A stretch of 10,908 bases of DNA, from the NCBI GenBank assembly GCA_015055785.1, contig SVHQ01000043.1:1-10908 (forward strand). The letters run 5' to 3'. The stretch's first letter is position 1; each line of letters starts with the position of its first letter. The translations under genes were made by a program, and so were the position numbers. The notes under the pieces are model-generated. The model saw only the letters and a list, made by a program, of their open reading frames with translations. It did not search any database and was not told where the DNA came from. Below, in pieces: positions 1 to 5,880 of the stretch. This DNA comes from Clostridiales bacterium (GTDB lineage Bacteria > Bacillota_A > Clostridia > Christensenellales > Borkfalkiaceae).

Positions 1-251
1 GTATTTTAGACGGTATTATTGAAATGATTTATGCTCTGGATAAAATTGCGCCTGGTACGGCAAACGACGACACGTTGCTTTACGGCGTGGAAGTCAAATT
101 TTATAATATGGAAGTGGAAGTGGATGAAAAATTACAAAGTCGTTATGAGGGTTTGTATATCATCGGCGACGGAAGCGGCATTACGCACTCCCTCTCCCAC
201 GCTTCGGCAAGCGGCGTACTCGTAGCAAGAGAAATCGCTGAAAATCAATAA
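1..251 (+). CDS. C-terminal part of an FAD-dependent dehydrogenase (COG2509-like), 5' end outside window
   Basis: The reading frame is open from base 3 with no stop, so the gene begins outside the window and only about 82 C-terminal residues are seen. The segment YEGLYIIGDGSGITHSLSHA followed by SASGVLVAREI is the C-terminal FAD-binding signature (GDG...G..H.L..ASASG) of the two-dinucleotide-binding flavoproteins grouped as uncharacterised FAD-dependent dehydrogenases. In that family this motif closes over the flavin after the chain returns to the FAD domain. The internal ATG at base 24 is not a start: it lies in the middle of the domain and no SD precedes it. A hairpin terminator follows 20 bases after the stop. 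The substrate is unknown. The flavoprotein call is secure; the exact subfamily is inferred from the motif alone. Confidence 0.8.
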   Translation, partial: ILDGIIEMIYALDKIAPGTANDDTLLYGVEVKFYNMEVEVDEKLQSRYEGLYIIGDGSGITHSLSHASASGVLVAREIAENQ

Positions 252-270
252 AACCTCTTTAAAAATGCAT

Positions 271-312
271 AAAAACGCACTCTTCCCGATAACGGTGAGT
301 GCGTTTTTGTTT
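271..312. terminator. Bidirectional intrinsic terminator
   Basis: A perfect 12-bp stem (271-282 with 297-308) encloses an inner CCG/CGG pairing. It ends in a T run on the + strand and, because the left arm starts AAAAA, in a T run on the - strand too. It lies between the convergent flavoprotein and YwaF-like genes and can stop both. Confidence 0.85.
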
Positions 313-323
313 TATCTTTTTAT

Positions 324-1103
324 TTAATTCTCAATATTTTTAGAAAATTTACTTTCTATCTTCAATGTGAGAAAACGCATGAGTCGATAGAAATGATATG
401 CCCCCTGCGTAAACGCCAAATCAAGCACGCAAACGATTAAAACGTATAAAAGCTGCGTAATTCCTGCGCCCAAAGTCGGTTCTAATGCGTCTTTCAGTGC
501 TTGCAAAGGCGCGATATTACACTGATAGAAATTATTATAATTCGTTTCCAGTATCTGCGCCATACTTGCCGCAATCGCACAATAGCAAGCCATGAAAATC
601 ACAACCGCAACAGCGTCTCGTTTTACGTCGGGCGTATGTAAATCCAACGCTACAATCAATACAAAGGTAAACGTCGCCACTGTGTGGAATGCAACCGTAT
701 GGAAATCAAAGAAATCTTTAAAGAAATTGTCAATATTCCACGAACCGTAAATCAAATCGGGGTATACCGCCATAAAGATAAAAAGCGATGCACAAAGCGT
801 CGTTGTCACACCGCGTACACGGTCTTTATACTTTCCGTTATAAAATGCCATAAGCGGCAGCGTGTAAACGAAAAGCGAACAGAAATGGAGCGGAATGTGA
901 TATAAATCATAACCCCTTTGAAAGCTTTTCACCTGTTTGATAATTTCCAAGATAAATAAAAATACCGCGCAGATTTGGAAAGGAATCATTCGTATTTTTT
1001 CTGATTTTTTCCCAAGAAAAACTCTTAACACCACCCCTAAAATTATCATCACAATAAAGGATGGGAACAGCGTTTGAAAATGTTGTTTTGTCCAAAGTAC
1101 CAT
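324..1103 (-). CDS. YwaF/TMEM164-like integral membrane protein
   Basis: A 259-aa, strongly hydrophobic protein with about six or seven membrane spans (near residues 13-30, 40-56, 70-87, 98-115, 136-153, 163-182 and 213-233). The segment YHIPLHFCSLF (residues 69-79) matches the conserved PLHxC motif of the YwaF family (TIGR02206-type), related to eukaryotic TMEM164. The segment FHTVAFHTVATF (about 134-145) supplies conserved-looking histidines, and ETNYNNFY (186-193) fits the family's late TNY motif. The start is fixed by AAGGAGG eight bases upstream of the ATG. The gene has its own promoter (1127-1156) and uses the terminator at 271-312. The bacterial function is not established. TMEM164 is reported as a Cys/His acyltransferase, so a lipid role is possible, but that is inference. 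Confidence 0.75.
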   Translation of the reverse strand: MVLWTKQHFQTLFPSFIVMIILGVVLRVFLGKKSEKIRMIPFQICAVFLFILEIIKQVKSFQRGYDLYHIPLHFCSLFVYTLPLMAFYNGKYKDRVRGVTTTLCASLFIFMAVYPDLIYGSWNIDNFFKDFFDFHTVAFHTVATFTFVLIVALDLHTPDVKRDAVAVVIFMACYCAIAASMAQILETNYNNFYQCNIAPLQALKDALEPTLGAGITQLLYVLIVCVLDLAFTQGAYHFYRLMRFLTLKIESKFSKNIEN

Positions 1104-1126
1104 AAAAATTTCCTCCTTACTCTCCT

Positions 1127-1156
1127 ATTCTAACATTTTTCGACAAAATATGTCAA
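1127..1156 (-). promoter_or_regulatory. Sigma-A promoter of the YwaF-like gene
   Basis: Read on the minus strand: TTGACA (1156-1151), 18-nt spacer, then TAGAAT (1132-1127) preceded by TGT, which makes an extended -10. It lies 24 bases before the start codon and just upstream of the SD. Confidence 0.8.
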
Positions 1157-1237
1157 ATGAAATACTTAATAGTTGTAAAATTGATTAACTATTTTATAGA
1201 ATTTATATAGATACCCTATCCTCACGCCTTTGAAAGA

Positions 1238-1277
1238 TAAAAACAACCCCTTTGTCCACAAGCTTAGGAGTCGTTTT
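1238..1277 (-). terminator. Intrinsic terminator of the beta-subunit operon
   Basis: On the minus strand a 12-bp stem including two G-U pairs (1277-1266 with 1251-1240) is followed by a T run. It ends the transcript of the decarboxylase beta subunit and the 59-aa protein, starting 18 bases after the latter's stop codon. Confidence 0.75.
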
Positions 1278-1295
1278 ATACGTTATCATTTCAAT

Positions 1296-1475
1296 TTACT
1301 CGTTGTCGTCCTTTTTATCGTCTTTATTTTCCATTTTAACACAGACTTTATTCACCATTGTCGTAACCGCCAAGACGAGTGCAATTACAATCGCAATCGC
1401 CAAACAGCCTTTCCACATAATTTCAAAAGCTTTTCCAAGTGCCGCCGTATCCATCAATAAAGAATATAATTTCAT
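1296..1475 (-). CDS. Small single-span membrane protein, OadG-like, downstream of the beta subunit
   Basis: A 59-aa protein: a short N-terminal stretch, one hydrophobic segment (about residues 24-42, CLAIAIVIALVLAVTTMVN) and a charged, Asp/Lys-rich cytoplasmic-type tail (KMENKDDKKDDNE). The layout resembles the gamma subunit of Na+-translocating decarboxylases (OadG/MmdD), which has one span plus a polar tail and assembles with the beta subunit. The position fits: it lies 13 bases after the beta-subunit stop, with AAGGAGG touching that stop, so translation is probably coupled. A GTG at 1484 extends the frame by three codons, but it falls inside the SD, so ATG 1475 is the likely start. It is shorter than typical gamma subunits (about 80 aa) and lacks an obvious Pro/Ala linker. 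The role is inferred mainly from context. Confidence 0.65.
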   Translation of the reverse strand: MKLYSLLMDTAALGKAFEIMWKGCLAIAIVIALVLAVTTMVNKVCVKMENKDDKKDDNE

Positions 1476-1488
1476 GTCAAGCACCTCC

Positions 1489-2709
1489 TTATAAAAGCCC
1501 CAAAATCAAGCCGCCAACGATAGCCGAAGCAATTTGCCCCGACACGTTCGCACCGATTGCATGCATCAAAAGGTGGTTTGAGGGGTTTTCCTTAATCGCC
1601 ATTTTCTGTACCGTTCTCGCTGCCATCGGGAACGCCGAAATCCCCGCCGCACCAATCATGGGATTAATTTTTTCCTTGCTGAACAAGTTCATCACTTTCG
1701 CAACCACAATGCCAGCAATCGTATCGAAAATAAACGCAAACAAACCAAGACCAATAATCATCAACGTTTCCCAAGAAATAAACTCTTCCGCGCGAAGCTG
1801 AGAAGCAATCGTGATACCCAAAAGTAACGTGATGAGATTTGCAAGATTGTTCGATGCCGTGTCGGTCATCGTGCCAAGCACGCCACATTCACGAATCAAA
1901 TTACCGAACATCAAGAACCCAATAAGAGCCAAAGACGAAGGCGCGATAAGCCCTGCAATCACGGTGACGATAATGGGGAACAAAATACGAATGCCTTTCG
2001 ACACCTGTTTGGGCGAATAGTGCATTTTAATCGCACGTTCCTTTTTCGTCGTCGTGCATTTGATAACAACGGGCTGAATAATGGGTACGAGTGCCATATA
2101 CGAATATGCCACTACCATGATAGGCCCAACAAATTTGCTGCCCAATTTCATCGCCACGAGAATACTCGTAGGTCCGTCTGCCGCACCGATAATGCCGATA
2201 GATGCCGCATCTTTGATATCAAAGCCGCAAACTACCGCCAAAACAACGGTGAGGAAAATACCAAACTGTGCCGCGCCGCCCAAAATGAATAATTTGGGGT
2301 TGGTAAGCAAAGGTCCGAAATCGATCATTGCGCCAATACCGATAAAGAGCAAGATAGGCATAGCTTCCGACGCGTGAATCCCCACGTCAAACAGCCAATC
2401 GATAACGCCCGCCGTCACGTTTTCTTCCATGAGGCTTCCGCACTTTACGCATATCGTCGTTACAATTTCCGTTGCCGTATGCTGACATTCAGGATTGGTG
2501 CAAATATACCCACCGTTTGCCAGGTCCAAAACGTTGCTCAAAGGAATATTGACCAAAATACAGCCAAAGCCCATGGGAAGCAGGAGCGCAGGCTCCATTT
2601 CCTTCTTGATGGCGAGCCAAATAAGCACGCCGCCGATAACCCACATCGCGAGGTATTTCAACCAAGTGATTAGGTCCACCGACATAATAGATTCTACCAA
2701 GAATTCCAT
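1489..2709 (-). CDS. Na+-translocating decarboxylase, beta subunit (OadB/MmdB/GcdB family)
   Basis: A 406-aa polytopic membrane protein. In this family the beta subunit decarboxylates carboxybiotin and couples the reaction to Na+ export; alpha subunits determine whether the substrate is oxaloacetate, methylmalonyl-CoA or glutaconyl-CoA, so the substrate cannot be told here. Diagnostic segments are IGIGAMIDFGPLL (123-135), the GAADGPTSI core (about 175-183) whose Asp178 corresponds to the essential Asp of region IIIa, AYSYMALVPIIQP (201-213), and HAIGANVSGQIASAI (383-397) with the conserved Asn/Ser. An atypical insert at about 66-98 carries Cys70-x4-Cys75 and Cys87-x2-Cys90, zinc-ribbon-like. 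The start has AAGGCGG seven to nine bases upstream. A strong promoter precedes it and the 59-aa gene follows in the operon. No carboxyltransferase or biotin-carrier gene is in the window. Confidence 0.92.
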   Translation of the reverse strand: MEFLVESIMSVDLITWLKYLAMWVIGGVLIWLAIKKEMEPALLLPMGFGCILVNIPLSNVLDLANGGYICTNPECQHTATEIVTTICVKCGSLMEENVTAGVIDWLFDVGIHASEAMPILLFIGIGAMIDFGPLLTNPKLFILGGAAQFGIFLTVVLAVVCGFDIKDAASIGIIGAADGPTSILVAMKLGSKFVGPIMVVAYSYMALVPIIQPVVIKCTTTKKERAIKMHYSPKQVSKGIRILFPIIVTVIAGLIAPSSLALIGFLMFGNLIRECGVLGTMTDTASNNLANLITLLLGITIASQLRAEEFISWETLMIIGLGLFAFIFDTIAGIVVAKVMNLFSKEKINPMIGAAGISAFPMAARTVQKMAIKENPSNHLLMHAIGANVSGQIASAIVGGLILGLL

Positions 2710-2771
2710 TAATTCACCGCCTTATGTATGAATGGATTTACTAATTACGCATTTTTCACGCGCACCCTTTC

Positions 2772-2800
2772 ATTTTATCACTTCTCTTTCACAATGTCAA
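2772..2800 (-). promoter_or_regulatory. Strong sigma-A promoter of the beta-subunit operon
   Basis: On the minus strand: consensus TTGACA (2800-2795), 17-nt spacer, TAAAAT (2777-2772) preceded by TGA (extended -10). The expected 5' leader is about 55 nt, with no obvious riboswitch fold. Confidence 0.82.
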
Positions 2801-2831
2801 CCCACGTATACAAAATAATTCTATGAATTTC

Positions 2832-2872
2832 AAAAAGAAAAAAGGAGAAAAACTTTCGCTTTCCCCCTCTTT
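2832..2872 (-). terminator. Intrinsic terminator of the M6 protease gene
   Basis: On the minus strand a 13-bp stem with several G-U pairs (2872-2860 with 2850-2838) encloses a short loop and runs into T-rich sequence. It lies 29 bases after the protease stop and upstream of the promoter at 2772-2800. Confidence 0.7.
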
Positions 2873-2900
2873 TCGTTCTGTCTATTGTTGATAATAAATA

Positions 2901-4448
2901 TCATATTCCTTTATTTTTTGTAAAGGTAATTGTTGCAACGTCTTTCGTCAATTTATCCACCGTAAACGTATAAGGAATTTTTGCCCCCTCATCGTCTTTG
3001 ATGTTTGATGACAAACGCTCTCCCTCGCCGTACACAAACCCGCCTTTTGACGTTTTTACAAATTCAATCAAATTATCTTCCGTGCCGTAATCCGCGTCAC
3101 TTTCATCCGTGTTCGTGTTATATACGTCGTAATACCTTACGCCTTCGTATTCTTCTACTTCATACAAAGCCGCATTCACGTGGTACACCAAAATACCCTC
3201 GTCATCAAAATACCCATTTCCCACGCCTGCATTCAGACCGTTATTCGTATAATACATCAAAAGGTAATATTCCTGATATACCCCACAATCATCATCCCAA
3301 TTGTTGGCAATCAAAATCGTGTCGCCGTTCTTGGAAAAATCTTCTAACGTCAGCGTAATACTTTCTTCCGCAGCCACCAAACGGGAACTCGTCAACCAAC
3401 CGTAATGGAATTTTGTGAAAGCATTATGGTCCCCTGTCATGGCGTCCATAATGTCGTAACCCCCCAACGGTTCGCCCACATACGCGGTGTCGTAATAATC
3501 CTCCGCGCCCAAAACGTGTCCAAATTCATGAATGAACGTATACGTATTCATCCCATTTTTATTATCAAATCCGTATTCATCTTCATACAAGAAAGCGTAC
3601 GGAGCCCATAAATAATCGTTTGCGGAAACTCCGTCGTATTCGTAATAATAATCCTCTTCGTCTGTATAAATATTCCAATATCTATACGCCCAATTGAAAT
3701 CGCTGTCTTCGTCAATTTTCAGCGTATTGATAAGCACCACCGCATCGATTATATAATTCCCGTCCGAATCAAACTTCGACAAATCCATCTTGCCTTCCAG
3801 CTCCGCCAACGCTTCGTCCATAATCAACTGGTCGCCAATGGCAATCGCTTCGCCGTCGTAATCCATCGTATAATTTTTATAATAAGAGCTATTGTGTTTC
3901 GGTTTAAACCACGAATCCAAAACAGTGATATCCAAATCCAATTTACCGTAGCTGGATTGATAATAATAATCGTGTACCGAATAGTAATCCGTATCGCCGT
4001 CTTTGCCGTTGAACGCTTTTTTAATCTTATCGATGGAATAACCCTTGCTTGCCGCCGTCACGTCGCTAAATTCCACGGGTATAACGAGTACCGCAGGGTT
4101 TGCCGTTGCAGTAGAAATGGTAGGACAACCGTCCACGTATGAATACAATTCCGTAACGTTTTTCGCATAGATTCCCTTCGTGAAATCCACGTTTCGCACA
4201 CCGCTGTTTTGCGTATCACCAATGCCGTCTCCTTGATTCCCACCATTATTCGTGCTATCACCGTTTGTATTTCCACCACCATTATTCGTGTCTGAACTCC
4301 CGCTATCTTGCCCGCCTTGAACTATTTCTTTGATATCGTCCAAAATTCCAGACATAGCCTCTAAATCCCCGCAAGCGCTCATACACAAAGCACTCAAGCT
4401 CATGGTGAAACACAAGGCTGCCGTCAAAAACTTTTTCAACTGTTTCAT
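2901..4448 (-). CDS. M6-family (immune inhibitor A-like) zinc metalloprotease lipoprotein
   Basis: A 515-aa exported protein. The N-terminus is a lipoprotein signal peptide (KQLKK, hydrophobic core, MSAC lipobox with Cys26), so it is probably anchored on the outer face of the membrane. A low-complexity Ser/Asn/Gly linker (about 46-83) follows. The catalytic signature is HEFGHVLGAEDYYD (307-320): His307, Glu308 and His311, with Asp317 as the probable third zinc ligand typical of M6. Downstream, GGYDIMDAMTGDHNAFTKFH (329-348) is the family's Met-turn region. A DSDGNYIID segment (227-235) may bind calcium. The whole protein is rich in Asp, Glu and Tyr. The start has AAAGGAG nine bases upstream. 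It is single-gene, bounded by terminators. No clear promoter was found in the short gap before it; read-through from ruvX is possible. Substrate unknown. Confidence 0.88.
   Translation of the reverse strand: MKQLKKFLTAALCFTMSLSALCMSACGDLEAMSGILDDIKEIVQGGQDSGSSDTNNGGGNTNGDSTNNGGNQGDGIGDTQNSGVRNVDFTKGIYAKNVTELYSYVDGCPTISTATANPAVLVIPVEFSDVTAASKGYSIDKIKKAFNGKDGDTDYYSVHDYYYQSSYGKLDLDITVLDSWFKPKHNSSYYKNYTMDYDGEAIAIGDQLIMDEALAELEGKMDLSKFDSDGNYIIDAVVLINTLKIDEDSDFNWAYRYWNIYTDEEDYYYEYDGVSANDYLWAPYAFLYEDEYGFDNKNGMNTYTFIHEFGHVLGAEDYYDTAYVGEPLGGYDIMDAMTGDHNAFTKFHYGWLTSSRLVAAEESITLTLEDFSKNGDTILIANNWDDDCGVYQEYYLLMYYTNNGLNAGVGNGYFDDEGILVYHVNAALYEVEEYEGVRYYDVYNTNTDESDADYGTEDNLIEFVKTSKGGFVYGEGERLSSNIKDDEGAKIPYTFTVDKLTKDVATITFTKNKGI
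4240..4290. repeat. 15-bp direct repeat in the protease linker
   Basis: CCACCATTATTCGTG occurs at 4240-4254 and again at 4276-4290, 36 bases (12 codons) apart and in frame. It encodes the TNNGG units of the Asn/Gly linker of the M6 lipoprotein. This is a likely site of slippage that would change linker length without breaking the frame. Confidence 0.8.
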
Positions 4449-4489
4449 CTTCCGTATCTCCTTTTGTATAAAGGTTTATAGGTTTTTTC

Positions 4490-4528
4490 ACAAATAAAAG
4501 CCATCCGCAAAAACTGCAGACAGCTTTT
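4490..4528 (-). terminator. Intrinsic terminator after the ruvX-DUF1292 gene
   Basis: On the minus strand a 14-bp stem with a few G-U pairs (4528-4515 with 4509-4496) and a 5-nt loop ends in TTTTATTTG. It starts 16 bases after the stop codon and stands between this gene and the protease gene. Confidence 0.8.
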
Positions 4529-4543
4529 CTTCTGTTTTCTTAA

Positions 4544-5329
4544 TTATTCCTCGTCGCCTTCTAAAGCCATCGCTTCTTCGCTATTTTCATATTCTTCATA
4601 CTGATGACAGAACTCCGCGAAAACCTCATCCAAAAGCTGTTCGTCTTCCAAGGGCACCAACATTGCATCGTCGCCTTCCCCTTGCAAACCGAAAATCACC
4701 ACTTCATCTTCCTCTTCTTCGCATTCGGGCTCTGCTTTTTGGAAACAGCAGTACATAGCGCCTCTGTATTCAATCGTAGCGATATGATATAATTTTTCAA
4801 TCGAGCCGTCGTCCGCTTCCAATTCAAAAATACGGCTTTCGTCGTCTGCGTATTCTTCTTCTAACATTTCGTTTTCTTTATTCATAATTGGTTCCTCCAA
4901 CTTTTTATTCTTTGTTCTGGAAAGATAGCTTTCGAGTATGTACGAAGCCGCTATCGAATCGATGGTCTTTTTACGGTCGCCGCGTTTTATGCCACCTTGT
5001 ATTTGCGTTTCACGCGCCTGCATGGTGGTAAAACGTTCGTCCTCTAACTCTATCGGCAAAGAAGTTTTCTCGCGCAAAGCATTGATAAATTCTTGCGTCT
5101 TCACCGTTTGAATGCTCTCCGAACCGTCAAAATTGTACGGAATACCGCATACGATCGTCCCCACGCCGCGTTCTTCCGCGATTTTGGCAATCGCTTCCAC
5201 GTCTTTTATAAAATGCCCCACACGCACGTACGTTTCGCAAGGCATTGCATATTCGTTAAACGGGTCGGATATCGCCACGCCGATTCTTTTGTTGCCTATA
5301 TCAAAGGCGATTACTCTCTTTCCTATCAT
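4544..5329 (-). CDS. ruvX: RuvX/YqgF putative pre-16S rRNA nuclease fused in frame to a DUF1292 domain
   Basis: A 261-aa protein. Residues 1-140 are the YqgF/RuvX RNase H-like fold: FDIGNKRIGVAISD (9-22, Asp10), CGIPYNFDGSES (61-72), ELEDERFTTMQARE (94-107, Glu98) and KKTIDSIAASYILESYL (120-136, Asp124). The acidic residues match the expected metal site. RuvX is implicated in 16S rRNA 5' end maturation and was earlier proposed as a Holliday-junction resolvase. Residues about 149-261 form an acidic DUF1292 domain (function unknown), which in Firmicutes is normally a separate gene next to ruvX. Here no stop separates them, yet an SD and ATG remain at the join (4883-4898). The start is uncertain: ATG 5329 has no SD and lies just after a -10; TTG 5347 has GGGGAG seven bases upstream and adds six residues. 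Confidence 0.85.
   Translation of the reverse strand: MIGKRVIAFDIGNKRIGVAISDPFNEYAMPCETYVRVGHFIKDVEAIAKIAEERGVGTIVCGIPYNFDGSESIQTVKTQEFINALREKTSLPIELEDERFTTMQARETQIQGGIKRGDRKKTIDSIAASYILESYLSRTKNKKLEEPIMNKENEMLEEEYADDESRIFELEADDGSIEKLYHIATIEYRGAMYCCFQKAEPECEEEEDEVVIFGLQGEGDDAMLVPLEDEQLLDEVFAEFCHQYEEYENSEEAMALEGDEE
4883..4898 (-). promoter_or_regulatory. Internal SD and ATG at the RuvX/DUF1292 junction
   Basis: On the minus strand GGAGG (4898-4894) lies eight bases before an in-frame ATG (4885-4883). The SD bases are themselves translated as Leu-Glu-Glu of the fusion. This would allow independent translation of a 113-aa DUF1292 protein from the same mRNA. Confidence 0.7.
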
Positions 5330-5335
5330 ACCTAT

Positions 5336-5365
5336 ATTATAACACAATTTTTAGCTCCCCGTCTA
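5336..5365 (-). promoter_or_regulatory. Promoter of ruvX overlapping its start region
   Basis: On the minus strand a perfect extended -10, TGT-TATAAT (TATAAT at 5341-5336), with a weak -35 TAGACG (5365-5360) at 18 nt. The -10 ends only six bases before ATG 5329, so the transcript would begin at or next to the start codon. Confidence 0.6.
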
Positions 5366-5368
5366 TTG

Positions 5369-5378
5369 TTTGCGCAAA
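5369..5378. other. Palindrome TTTGCGCAAA between divergent promoters
   Basis: A perfect 10-bp palindrome in the 130-base gap between ruvX and the YtxH-like gene, just upstream of both candidate promoters. It could be an operator, but nothing else supports this. Confidence 0.3.
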
Positions 5379-5393
5379 TTTTTTTTGCAATCT

Positions 5394-5422
5394 TTGCTTT
5401 TTTTAAGGCGTTTTTGTATAAT
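5394..5422 (+). promoter_or_regulatory. Probable promoter of the YtxH-like gene
   Basis: TTGCTT (5394-5399), 17-nt spacer and a perfect TATAAT (5417-5422). The expected leader is about 50 nt and includes the SD AGGAGG seven bases before ATG 5478. Confidence 0.6.
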
Positions 5423-5477
5423 TACCGCATTTTTTCACATACTGCCGACAAGGAATATCCTTTCAGGAGGTCAATTT

Positions 5478-5816
5478 ATGGAAAAATTCGTGGTAGGCGT
5501 GCTCATCGGTGGCATCGCCGGCGCGTTGATTACGGCAAATAATTATAAAATGCGTACCTTAGTGAAAAAGAGCCAAGAAGAGGTGCAAGCAAAGCTTGAT
5601 CAGTTCATGGACGAAAAAATCGAGAATTTGGAAAAAGGCACGGAAAAGCTGAAAGAAGCGGTGAAAGAAAAAACGGACGAAATGATGGACAAAGCGGAAG
5701 CGAAATTGGATAAATCCGCGCAAAAACGTAAAACAGCGACAAGAAAAACGCCCGAAAAGAAAACGGAAAAAGCAGGAACAAAAGCAACAGCAAAACCTAC
5801 CGCCGCGCAGGCATAA
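5478..5816 (+). CDS. YtxH-like membrane-anchored coiled-coil protein
   Basis: A 112-aa protein with one N-terminal hydrophobic segment with glycine spacing (VVGVLIGGIAGALITA, residues 5-20) and no signal-peptidase site. A Lys/Glu-rich helix likely to form a coiled coil follows (about 30-80). The tail is basic and rich in Lys, Thr, Ala and Pro (about 83-112), similar in composition to histone-H1-like tails. The anchor plus charged helix is the layout of the YtxH family, whose members are often linked to general stress in Bacillota; the precise role is not known. ATG 5478 is chosen because AGGAGG stands seven bases upstream; a longer frame back to 5370 would run through the promoter. It is transcribed alone, divergent from ruvX, and ends at a shared terminator. 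Confidence 0.7.
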   Translation: MEKFVVGVLIGGIAGALITANNYKMRTLVKKSQEEVQAKLDQFMDEKIENLEKGTEKLKEAVKEKTDEMMDKAEAKLDKSAQKRKTATRKTPEKKTEKAGTKATAKPTAAQA

Positions 5817-5830
5817 AAACCATGCATAAT

Positions 5831-5878
5831 AAAAACGAACCTACTGTAAACTCGTACATGGTAGGCTCGTTTTTCTAT
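5831..5878. terminator. Bidirectional intrinsic terminator
   Basis: Fourteen-base arms (5831-5844 and 5861-5874) pair with one A/C mismatch on the + transcript and as a full stem with a G-U pair on the - transcript. Both outer ends give T runs. It serves the convergent YtxH-like and Myb-like genes. Confidence 0.85.
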
Positions 5879-5880
5879 TT

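Noticed and set aside
1157..1237. TTGATT and TATAGA on the + strand as a promoter for a small RNA
   Set aside because: Spacing is poor, the sequence is simply AT-rich, and the only hairpin downstream is explained as the terminator of the minus-strand operon.
1476..1484. GTG start three codons upstream for the 59-aa protein
   Set aside because: The GTG overlaps the SD itself; ATG 1475 has the correct eight-base spacing.
1439..2731. Several + strand frames of 69-120 codons
   Set aside because: All are antisense to the beta-subunit gene, which has strong family motifs.
2832..2872. GA-rich AAAGGAGAAAA on the + strand as an SD for a small gene
   Set aside because: No ATG-started frame of any length follows; the bases form the arm of a terminator on the other strand.
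5370..5477. N-terminal extension of the YtxH-like frame
   Set aside because: It would cross the probable promoter and the SD at AGGAGG; the SD clearly points to ATG 5478.
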